The notes under the pieces were generated by a model. The model did not search any database. It was not told the origin of the DNA and was given only the letters and a program-made list of their open reading frames with translations. From Haloarcula nitratireducens (GTDB lineage Archaea; Halobacteriota; Halobacteria; Halobacteriales; Haloarculaceae), in the NCBI RefSeq assembly GCF_019599505.1, contig NZ_RKLT01000004.1, positions 386,141 through 450,140 of the forward strand: DNA of 64,000 nt, in the 5' to 3' direction. A program made the position numbers and the translations under genes. This document shows, one piece after another, positions 18,828 to 25,524 of this stretch (position 1 is the first letter of the stretch; each line of letters opens with the position of its first letter).

Positions 18828-18932
18828 ATGACCTGGGGCGACTTATTCGAACGAGCGAGCGCACACGAGACGAGCGTCGAGCGAGTCCGAGACAGCCTCC
18901 GAACGCGGCGAGCCGCGACCGACGATGAGTGA
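18828..18932 (+). CDS. 34-residue ORF overlapping a PIN-like gene
   Basis: A 34-codon gene encoding an amphipathic helical peptide (TWGDLFERASAHETSVERVRDSLRTRRAA). It ends 8 bases inside the next gene, whose ATG is at 18925, so the two are probably translationally coupled. The arrangement (tiny gene first, PIN-like nuclease second, overlapping) resembles VapBC toxin-antitoxin order, though 34 residues is shorter than usual VapB antitoxins and no DNA-binding fold is visible. Upstream, a T-run (18799-18803) lies 25-29 bases before the ATG and may be the promoter box. Confidence 0.6.
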   Translation: MTWGDLFERASAHETSVERVRDSLRTRRAATDDE

Positions 18933-19410
18933 CGGCGACGCCTCGCCGGCCCGAGTCGTCGCCGACGCCGACGTCCTCGCGGCGGACCTGCTGTGCGGGG
19001 ACGAGGACAACCCGGCCCGCGTTGCCCTTGACCACGTCCGTCGCCACTCGTGGCTGACGCTGGTCGCCAGCGACCCGCTCCTCGACGACGCCGCGTGGGT
19101 CGTTCGGGACCTGAGCGACGCGACTCTCGCCGAGGAGTGGCGCGAGCGCATCGAACGCGAGCGAGAAGCGGTCGAGCATCCCGAGGGCGATCACCCGGCG
19201 CTGGCCTCGGCCTATCGCGGCGACGCCGCTCACCTCCTCACCTACGACGAGGACCTCCGGAGCGCGGAGACCGGCCTCTCGATCAAACCCCACATGCAGG
19301 TGAGCGTCCGCCCGCCGGACGCCTTCGCGAACCTGTTCGACGCTCAGTCGCTGTACGAGGCCGTCGAGGGCGGTGAGTACCCCGGCCCCGACCGGGACCC
19401 GCGAGCGTGA
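18925..19410 (+). CDS. PIN-like domain protein
   Basis: A 161-residue acidic protein. The opening ARVVADADVLAADLL resembles the first strand and acidic residue of a PIN nuclease, and YRGDAAHLLTYDEDLRSAE resembles the later signature in which Asp residues complete the metal site. Helices in between supply SDPLLDDAAWVVRDL. I infer a PIN-fold ribonuclease or a catalytically weak relative; the assignment rests on pattern rather than alignment. It overlaps the 34-residue ORF by 8 bases. Confidence 0.6.
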   Translation: MSDGDASPARVVADADVLAADLLCGDEDNPARVALDHVRRHSWLTLVASDPLLDDAAWVVRDLSDATLAEEWRERIEREREAVEHPEGDHPALASAYRGDAAHLLTYDEDLRSAETGLSIKPHMQVSVRPPDAFANLFDAQSLYEAVEGGEYPGPDRDPRA

Positions 19411-19420
19411 CCGTTCGCGC

Positions 19421-20227
19421 TCACCGCCCGCCGTTGACCCACGCGGCCACTCGCCGGACGACCCGCCGCGGCGCGACCCGACCGATCAGGTCCACGACGC
19501 GCATCGCTCGGCTCGGAATCACGACCGTTTCGCCGGCCATCAAGCCCTCGTAAGCCGCGCCGGCGACGGCCTCGGGCGTGTTCGACGTGATCGACCCGAC
19601 CGTCGAGTCGCCCATCCCCGCTCGGGACTGGAACTCCGTCTCGACCGGGCCGGGACACAGCAGCGTCACGTCCACCGTCCCGCGCAGCTCCTCGGCGACG
19701 GCCTCGGTGAAACTGTTGACGTAGGCCTTGCTGGCGTAGTACCCCGCGAGGTTCGGTCCCGGTTGGAATCCCGCGACCGAGCCGACGTTCAGTATCTTCG
19801 GCGTCCCGTCGCTGTCCTCGAACTCGTCGAGGAACAGCCGGGTGAGTTCGACGGGGAGGACGACGTTCAAGCGCAGCTGCGTCCGCTCGCCGTCGAGATC
19901 GCTCTCGGCGAACGGGCCGTACGTGCCGACGCCGACGTTGTTGACCAGGATATCCACGTCGAGGCCTCGGTCGACCGCTTCGTCCCGGAGGTCCTCGGCG
20001 GCCGACGCCCGGTCGAGGTCCATGGCGATCGGCTCCGCGGTCGCTCCTTCCCGTTCCAGTTCCTCGGCCAGCGATTCGAGGCGTTCCTCGCGGCGGGCCA
20101 CCAGCACCACGTCGTGGCCGTGCGCGGCGAACTCGCGAGCCAATGCCCTCCCGATACCCGCCGACGCGCCCGTGATCAAGGCCGTTCCCGGACCGTCGTC
20201 TGTCAGCCGAACGTCTGCCTCGCTCAT
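19421..20227 (-). CDS. SDR-family NAD(P)-dependent oxidoreductase
   Basis: A 268-residue short-chain dehydrogenase. The cofactor loop ALITGASAGIGRALARE, the NNVGVG strand and the catalytic YYASKAYVN (Tyr-x-x-x-Lys) are all present, with the active-site Ser in NVGSVAGFQ. It resembles the DltE/YqjQ-like group with a C-terminal amphipathic extension (RVVRRVAAWVNGG). Substrate unknown. The ATG at 20227 is preferred to the GTG at 20242, because the intervening bases belong to a repeat of the rdgB 3' end. Confidence 0.87.
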   Translation of the reverse strand: MSEADVRLTDDGPGTALITGASAGIGRALAREFAAHGHDVVLVARREERLESLAEELEREGATAEPIAMDLDRASAAEDLRDEAVDRGLDVDILVNNVGVGTYGPFAESDLDGERTQLRLNVVLPVELTRLFLDEFEDSDGTPKILNVGSVAGFQPGPNLAGYYASKAYVNSFTEAVAEELRGTVDVTLLCPGPVETEFQSRAGMGDSTVGSITSNTPEAVAGAAYEGLMAGETVVIPSRAMRVVDLIGRVAPRRVVRRVAAWVNGGR

Positions 20228-20260
20228 CGCTCGGCGTACCACTCACCGAGTTTTCGCGGT
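20227..20260 (-). repeat. Degenerate copy of the rdgB 3' end
   Basis: Read on the minus strand this stretch encodes RKLGEWYAER followed by a stop (TGA overlapping the ATG of the SDR gene). The true end of the pyrophosphatase gene at 20339-20370 encodes SKFGEWYAER and a stop. The two differ by near-synonymous changes (tac/tat, cga/cgg, tga/tag). The 78 bases in between are of the cgcttcgctccg type often seen between haloarchaeal genes. It looks like a recombination scar. Confidence 0.75.
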
Positions 20261-20338
20261 TCGGGTTGCGACGCCGTCGCTTCGCTCCGTCGTTGCGACT
20301 TCCGAAAGACGCGGCCGCGTCTTTCGACGGCTGCCTCG

Positions 20339-20989
20339 CTACCGCTCGGCATACCACTCACCGAACTTCGAAAGCGCCCGTCCGCGGTGGGAGACCGCGT
20401 TCTTCTCTTCGGTACTCATTTCGGCGAACGTGGTGCCGTCGTGCTCGAAGATCGGGTCGAAACCGAAGCCGCCGTCGCCGCGCGGTGCGACGATCTCGCC
20501 GGGCACGCGCCCCTCGAAGAGCTTGACCGGCAGCGCGTCGTCGCCGCTTCGGACCTGCTCGTCGGTGGTCGCCGCGCCGCGGTCGCCCGCGTCGAGGTCC
20601 TGTCCCCGCCGCTCGTCGCGGTCCACCGGGTCTGGGGTCGCCGCGAACTCCTCGCCGTCGCAGTAGGCGATGACCGTCTTGAACGCCGCCGCGCGGTCGT
20701 CCTCGGGTTCGGTCATCCGCCAGACCCGTTCGACGCCGACGGTGTCCTCGACGTAGGAGGAATAGGGTCCCGGAAAGCCGTCGAAGGCATCGACGAAGAG
20801 GCCGGCGTCGTCGACGATGACCGGCCCGTCGGCCGCGCGGTAGGCCGCCCGCGCGCCGTTAGCGGCGACCGTTCCGAGGTCGTCAGCCTGTATCTCGGGG
20901 TAGTCGAAGTCGAACTGGACCACCTCGTCGTCTAAGTACTCGGTGGCCTCCCGGACCTTCCCGGGGTTGGTCGTCACGAAGTTGAGCAT
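20339..20989 (-). CDS. rdgB: XTP/dITP diphosphatase (Ham1/RdgB)
   Basis: A 216-residue nucleotide pyrophosphatase that removes deaminated purine nucleotides (XTP, ITP, dITP) from the pool. The family opening LNFVTTNPGKVREATEYL and the substrate motifs VIVDDAGLFVDAFDGFPGPYSSYVEDTVG and GGFGFDPIF, with AEMSTEEKNAVSHRGRAL near the C-terminus, are intact. An insertion of about 25 residues around DRDERRGQDLDAGDRGAAT lengthens the usual 185-200 residue protein. Downstream (lower coordinates) a degenerate repeat of its last codons precedes the SDR gene. Confidence 0.93.
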   Translation of the reverse strand: MLNFVTTNPGKVREATEYLDDEVVQFDFDYPEIQADDLGTVAANGARAAYRAADGPVIVDDAGLFVDAFDGFPGPYSSYVEDTVGVERVWRMTEPEDDRAAAFKTVIAYCDGEEFAATPDPVDRDERRGQDLDAGDRGAATTDEQVRSGDDALPVKLFEGRVPGEIVAPRGDGGFGFDPIFEHDGTTFAEMSTEEKNAVSHRGRALSKFGEWYAER

Positions 20990-21035
20990 ACCGACACACC
21001 GCGAGCGGTGCCAAAAGAGGCGTCGAAACGTCTCC

Positions 21036-21311
21036 TCAGTCGACGACGACTTCGACCGGTTCGTCGGCCTCGTCGTCCTCGAACTCCTCGCTGTCGCCGC
21101 CGCGTTCGAGATAGAGCATCACGCCGGCGACGAGGAGGACGACCCACGCGCGCCAGTTGGCGAGGTTCAGCGTGTAGCCGATCCCGAAGGGCTTCTCGAC
21201 GAGCATCCCGTCACCAGGCTGCCAGTACGAGGAAACGAGCCGCTTGAGACTCGGTCGCTCGAAGTTGTACGGGACTCCGAACAGGCTCCCAGACTGCGGT
21301 TTGTCTGCCAT
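21036..21311 (-). CDS. DUF5808-type small membrane protein
   Basis: A 91-residue protein with one membrane segment (WRAWVVLLVAGVMLYLE). The N-terminal half, LFGVPYNFERPSLKRLVSSYW and FGIGYTLNLANW, matches a small family widespread in haloarchaea that I recall as DUF5808. The C-terminal tail is very acidic (EEFEDDEADEPVEVVVD). A GTTTAACG box about 27 bases upstream of the ATG suggests a leaderless message. Function unknown. Confidence 0.75.
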   Translation of the reverse strand: MADKPQSGSLFGVPYNFERPSLKRLVSSYWQPGDGMLVEKPFGIGYTLNLANWRAWVVLLVAGVMLYLERGGDSEEFEDDEADEPVEVVVD

Positions 21312-21609
21312 GTCCGGCCTTACTCGCCCGGACGTTAAACCCTTTATCCCGACCTTTTTCTTCGTTGGGTCGCCTTCGGCGACCGCGCCTCGAAAAACGT
21401 CGACGAAAAAGGCCGGAAGACGCGCCTCCGGCGCGCTTCCGGGGAACCGGCGGCGGAGCCGCCGGATGCTCTGAGGTAAGTCTATCCTTCCCCGTTTTCG
21501 TGAGCGGAGCGAACGAAAGCTCGTCAGAGCGGAACTCTGACGGTGGGTCGTCGCACGGAGCGCGCTCCCGGCCACCGCGTACCGCTCCGCCGTTGTCCGC
21601 TCGCTCTCG
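21312..21609. other. Gene-free region rich in short palindromes
   Basis: No gene is supported here. It contains several GC-rich inverted repeats: cgccttcggcg, gcgcctccggcgcgc and ccggcggcggagccgccgg, followed by cgctccg-type sequence. Such stretches occur between many haloarchaeal genes. It separates the divergent promoter of the DUF5808-like gene from the end of the EamA-like gene. Confidence 0.6.
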
Positions 21610-22026
21610 TCACTCCACGGCGGTCAGATACACCGCGACCATCGCGAGGGCGATGCCGGTGACCTTGCGCGCGGTCAGCGACTCGTCTAAGAAGGCGATG
21701 CCGATGATGGAGCTCGTGGCGATGAACATCCCGAAGACGGGGACGACGACGCTGATGGGGCCGGCCGCCAGCGCGCGGTAGTACGCGATGATGCCGACGG
21801 CGAGCGCGATGCCCGCGCCGTAGGCGTACACCGCTTTGGAGTGCGTGAGATAGGGGGTGACGGAGACGTCCGAGAGGATCACGACGACGACGACGACGGT
21901 GATGAGAATCCCGTTGGAGATGAGCAGCACGACGTTGCTGGGGAGGTCGGCGGTCGCCACCTTCACCAGTGGCGGGACCAGCGAGTAGGCGAGCAACGCC
22001 ACCACCGCCCACGCGAGATAACGCAT
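21610..22026 (-). CDS. Single-domain EamA/DMT-type transporter
   Basis: A 138-residue protein with about five hydrophobic segments, beginning YLAWAVVALLAYSLVPPLVKVA and containing YYRALAAGPISVVVPVFGMFIATSSIIGIAFLDE, the EamA signature of the drug/metabolite transporter superfamily. Full-length transporters carry two EamA repeats (about 290 residues); this one has only one, like SMR or half-size DMT proteins, and would work as a dimer. The frame opens at 22053, but the ATG at 22026 gives the typical start. Substrate unknown. Confidence 0.8.
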   Translation of the reverse strand: MRYLAWAVVALLAYSLVPPLVKVATADLPSNVVLLISNGILITVVVVVVILSDVSVTPYLTHSKAVYAYGAGIALAVGIIAYYRALAAGPISVVVPVFGMFIATSSIIGIAFLDESLTARKVTGIALAMVAVYLTAVE

Positions 22027-22080
22027 GTTCGAGGACCGGTGGACGAGCGCCAAGAGTGTTTGCGTTGCGGCCGACCCGGA

Positions 22081-23760
22081 CTACTGATAGCGACCGCGGC
22101 CCTCGATGTCGCCGAGGCTGGCGAAGACCGCGTCGGCGTGGTCGCTCTCCTCGCGGTAGGCGTTCTCGGCGGCCGAAAGCAACCGCTCGGGGTCGTCGGC
22201 AGTGCCGGAGAGCGACTGAGCGAGGACGTGGAGGTCCATGGCGTGGTCCTCCGGTTCGCCGCTGTAGTAGCCCAGCCCGAAGTCGATGAGGTAGGCGCGC
22301 CCGTCGCGGGTACTGCTGATTCTAACGTTTCTGGTCGTCGGATCGCCGTGGACGAACCCGGCGTCGTGGATCCGCGCGAGGTGGCGGCCCACGTCGCTGA
22401 CGTGCGGTTCGGTCAGCGACTCGCGCAGGTCCGCGTCGCCGACGCGCTGGAAGACGATGCGGGCCGCCTCGGGGTCCACGTCGAGAACCAGCGGCGTGGG
22501 GACGCCGTGCCGCCGGGCGTCGCTCGTGAGCCGCACCTCCTGTCGCGTGCGCTCGACGCGGAGCCGCTCGTCGAGCTCGGGGTGTCGATAGCTCCGCGGC
22601 ACCCGGTCTTTGACGACGCGGTCGGCCTCGATGGCGACCGTCGCCTCGGCCCCCTGCACCTCGGTTTCGGTTCGAACGGCGCGGTCGACGGATTCGGTTG
22701 CCCCCCGCCAGCTAACCTCGACCTCGTCCGGCCGGAAGTTCGAGTCGATGCCCGACTCGGCTATCTCGAGGGCGTCGCCGGCGGCGTACATCTTCGCACC
22801 GAGCATCGCTATCATGCCCGCGTTGTCCCGCAGGAAGCGGTCCTCGGGGGCGTAGAAGTCGGCGCCGCGCTGGTCGCACATCTCGCCGAGCATCCGCTTC
22901 AGTCGGTCGTTCTGGCCGACGCCGCCGCCCAGTACCAGTTCGTCGGCCCCGGTCAGCGACAGCGCTCGCTCGGCGACTTCCGTCAGCATGGCGAAGATGG
23001 TCTCTTCGAGGCCGCGGCAGACGTCTTCGACCGGAATATCGTCGTCGTAGGCCTGCTTCGCCGCGCTCATGATTCCCGAGAAGGAGAAGTCCATCCCCTT
23101 CACGACGTACGGCAGCGGGTGGAAGTCGCCCTCGCGGGCGCGGGCCTCGACTTTCGGCCCGCCGGGGTGTTGCCAGCCGACGTGGCGGGTGAACTTGTCG
23201 ATGGCGTTGCCGACGCCGGTGTCCATCGTCTCGCCGAGGACGCGGTAGCGGCCGTTGCGATAGCCCAGTAGGTGCGCGTTCGCGCCGGAGGCGTTCAGAC
23301 AGACCGGCGAGGAAAAGCCCGACTGGTGACGACCGACTTCGAGGTGGGCGACCATGTGGTTGACGCCCACGAGCGGCACGTCGAAGCGCTGGGCGACGGC
23401 GCGGGCGGCGGTGCCGACGATTCGCAGACACGGGCCGAGACCCGGGCCGCGGGAGAAGGCGACGGCGTCGATCGGCGACGGCGATTGGCTCGACGAGGTC
23501 CCCTCGTCGGCGTCGATCGGCGACTCACCGTCGGCTTCGGCCCGCCGTCGAGCGTGCTCGATGGCCGTCTCGACTACCTCGGGAATCGCCTCGCCCATGT
23601 GCTCGGCGGCCTCGCGCGGGTGGATACCGCCGCTCTCGGGCTGGTAGGCGTCGCTCTCGATGAAGACGCGTTCGTCGTCGCTGGCCCGGGTCGGGTCGTC
23701 AGTTTCGAAGACCGCAGCGCTCGCTGCCCAGGCGGTTCCTTCGATACCGAGAACGCGCAT
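22081..23760 (-). CDS. kae1-bud32: Kae1-Bud32 fusion (tRNA t6A synthesis, KEOPS)
   Basis: A 559-residue fusion of two KEOPS subunits. Residues 1-330 are Kae1/TsaD (start RVLGIEGTAWAASAAVFE; metal-binding His pair in GVNHMVAHLEVG; GGGVGQND near 265), which transfers threonylcarbamoyl to A37 of ANN-decoding tRNAs. After a linker, residues about 345-559 are the Bud32 kinase/ATPase (VVKDRVPRSYRHPELDERLR, catalytic loop FVHGDPTTRNVR, LIDFGLGYYS). The fusion is found in several archaea including haloarchaea and Methanocaldococcus. It is preceded by S24e and S27ae on the same strand, 9 bases away, indicating one translation operon. Confidence 0.95.
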   Translation of the reverse strand: MRVLGIEGTAWAASAAVFETDDPTRASDDERVFIESDAYQPESGGIHPREAAEHMGEAIPEVVETAIEHARRRAEADGESPIDADEGTSSSQSPSPIDAVAFSRGPGLGPCLRIVGTAARAVAQRFDVPLVGVNHMVAHLEVGRHQSGFSSPVCLNASGANAHLLGYRNGRYRVLGETMDTGVGNAIDKFTRHVGWQHPGGPKVEARAREGDFHPLPYVVKGMDFSFSGIMSAAKQAYDDDIPVEDVCRGLEETIFAMLTEVAERALSLTGADELVLGGGVGQNDRLKRMLGEMCDQRGADFYAPEDRFLRDNAGMIAMLGAKMYAAGDALEIAESGIDSNFRPDEVEVSWRGATESVDRAVRTETEVQGAEATVAIEADRVVKDRVPRSYRHPELDERLRVERTRQEVRLTSDARRHGVPTPLVLDVDPEAARIVFQRVGDADLRESLTEPHVSDVGRHLARIHDAGFVHGDPTTRNVRISSTRDGRAYLIDFGLGYYSGEPEDHAMDLHVLAQSLSGTADDPERLLSAAENAYREESDHADAVFASLGDIEGRGRYQ

Positions 23761-23769
23761 GCGGCGGCC

Positions 23770-23901
23770 TTACTTCCACTCGGTGTAGCCGCACTTGCCG
23801 CAGTGCTTGCGGTCGTCGTGGTCGGCCAGCACCGTATCGCCACAGCGGGGGCAGTTCTCCTTGACCAGTTTGCCGTCCTCGTAGTACTCGTTGCGGGCCA
23901 T
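23770..23901 (-). CDS. rps27ae: 30S ribosomal protein S27ae
   Basis: A 43-residue ribosomal protein of the small subunit. Four Cys (CPRCG, then CGKCGYTEW) make the zinc finger; [20 protein letters not shown] is the conserved core, without the ubiquitin part found in eukaryotes. The length is normal for archaea. Its ATG directly follows the stop of S24e (TAG/ATG adjacent) and the Kae1-Bud32 gene starts 9 bases downstream, so the three genes are one operon. Confidence 0.93.
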   Translation of the reverse strand: MARNEYYEDGKLVKENCPRCGDTVLADHDDRKHCGKCGYTEWK

Positions 23902-24210
23902 CTATGCTTCCTCCGCCTCTTCCTCGCCGTCGGCGACGATCTTGTTGCGTTCGAGCATGTGGTCCTGCTCGACGTCGCGGGCGAACTCGGGGCTGTCGTA
24001 GACCTTCGCGTAGCCGACGGTCTTTCGCATCCCGAACTTGGTGTCGAGCTCGTGGACGACGACTTCCTCGGCGTCCTTGTTCAGCGTCGCCGCCAGCGAA
24101 TCACGCACGGAGAGCCGGGAGGGCGTCGCTTCGTCGTGGACGACCTCGAAGCGGACGTCCGTTCGGTGCAACATGGGGTTTTCCTCTTCCTCGATGATGT
24201 CGATATCCAT
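23902..24210 (-). CDS. rps24e: 30S ribosomal protein S24e
   Basis: A 102-residue small-subunit ribosomal protein. The start MDIDIIEEEENPMLHRTDV, the central PSRLSVRDSLAATLNKD and the region VVHELDTKFGMRKTVGYAKVYD match S24e. The C-terminal acidic tail (DGEEEAEEA) is a salt adaptation. It heads the operon S24e-S27ae-kae1-bud32. The RFC gene starts upstream in the same direction, 90 bases away. Confidence 0.93.
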   Translation of the reverse strand: MDIDIIEEEENPMLHRTDVRFEVVHDEATPSRLSVRDSLAATLNKDAEEVVVHELDTKFGMRKTVGYAKVYDSPEFARDVEQDHMLERNKIVADGEEEAEEA

Positions 24211-24300
24211 GGTTCGTTGCCCATAGATTCCCGTCGAAGCGCCTAAAAGGATTTCGAAGCCGTAGCTACCGGTTTCTCCGTCACTTCGCTTTCGACCGGG

Positions 24301-25305
24301 TCAGCGCTGTAACCGCGCGAGCAGGTGCGAGAGGTGGATGCGCTCGTTTGCGGCGTCGGTCAGCGCCATGTCCGTCTCGCCCGCGAGGCGATGGACCTCG
24401 GCCAACCGCCGGCCCGAATACCGCGAGCGAGCGACCGACAGCAGTTCCTCCAACACGTCGTCGGCTCCGTACCCCTCGTCGACGAGCAGGTCGTCGAGCG
24501 TCGAGCGGGCGTCGGTGAACCGGCCCTCCTCGGCCGCCTCGACCATACCTTCGACGGCGTCGTCGGCCTCGACGGCGTTCAGCGTCTCGTAGGCGGCGTC
24601 CATCGTCACCTCGCCGGCTTCCTCGTAGGTGGTCTGTGCGGCCAGCACGGCCCGCCGCAGGTCGCCCTCGGCGTAGCCGGCGACGTACTCCAAGCCGTCG
24701 TCGTCGTGGTCCGCCTCTTCGGCGGTGACGACGTCCCGAAGCACCGAAACGGTTTCCTCGTGGGTCGGCGCGCGCATCACGACCGGGAAACAGCGCGAGC
24801 GGATCGGCGGGATGAGCGCCGACGGCTGGCGGGTGGCGATGACGAACTGCGTCGCCTCGTAGTACTGCTCCATCACCCGACGTAGCGCCTGCTGGAAGTC
24901 CTCGCGCATCCCCTCGGCGTTGTCCAGCAGGATGGTCTTGTACGTACCCGACATGGGACTGTAGCTGGCCGACTCCTTCAGGACGTGGTTGATGAGGTCG
25001 GCCTTCGAGGACTCGCGGCGGCGCTTGCCGTCGATGAACGACGAGAAGCGCGGATCGTTGGCCACCTCCTTCTTCGTCATGTCGAAGACGTCGGCGACGT
25101 TGAGCTCGGTGAAGTCGGCGTCGGAATTGGCGTGGACTTCCTCGGCGTAGGCGCGGACGCCCGCCGTCTTTCCCGCTCCTTTCGGTCCGTGGACCAGCAG
25201 GTTCATCGGCTCCTCGATCGCCCCCTGCAGGTGCTCGCGCGCCTTCGGCTGGGGGATGTCGTCTAAGGCCGGCGCGTGCGTCTCGGTCCACAGCGGCGCG
25301 TCCAT
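24301..25305 (-). CDS. rfcC: Replication factor C small subunit, second paralogue
   Basis: A 334-residue AAA+ clamp-loader subunit that would help load PCNA onto primer-template DNA. Walker A is HGPKGAGKT near residue 42, the arginine finger is in PPIRSRCF, and the collar-domain helices follow. Walker B reads TILLDNAEGM, where canonical RFC small subunits have DEAD; Asn replaces the acidic second position. This, and the KRRRESSKAD insert, suggest the divergent small subunit that haloarchaea carry besides RfcA, named RfcC in Haloferax (recalled). The 219 bases upstream hold no gene, only cgctccg-type palindromic sequence. Confidence 0.82.
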   Translation of the reverse strand: MDAPLWTETHAPALDDIPQPKAREHLQGAIEEPMNLLVHGPKGAGKTAGVRAYAEEVHANSDADFTELNVADVFDMTKKEVANDPRFSSFIDGKRRRESSKADLINHVLKESASYSPMSGTYKTILLDNAEGMREDFQQALRRVMEQYYEATQFVIATRQPSALIPPIRSRCFPVVMRAPTHEETVSVLRDVVTAEEADHDDDGLEYVAGYAEGDLRRAVLAAQTTYEEAGEVTMDAAYETLNAVEADDAVEGMVEAAEEGRFTDARSTLDDLLVDEGYGADDVLEELLSVARSRYSGRRLAEVHRLAGETDMALTDAANERIHLSHLLARLQR

Positions 25306-25524
25306 CTGTCGAACGTGGGTAGGATGGGGGTCGTCAAGTATTCCGCGGTTGGCGAGAGCGAGGGGCGCTCCTTTCAGTCGCGCGCCCCTCGCTACTGCTC
25401 GCGGTTCCCTGCGGTCACCGCTCGCATCTCGAGGGACTTCGCTTCGCTCAGTCCCTCGCTACTCCACGGCTCCCGATGGTCGCCGTTCCGCTTGGCGACC
25501 CTTCACTTCGTTCGGCATCGCCCG

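Noticed and set aside
21312..21609. Insertion sequence end repeats
   Set aside because: The inverted repeats are short palindromes without a transposase or target duplication.
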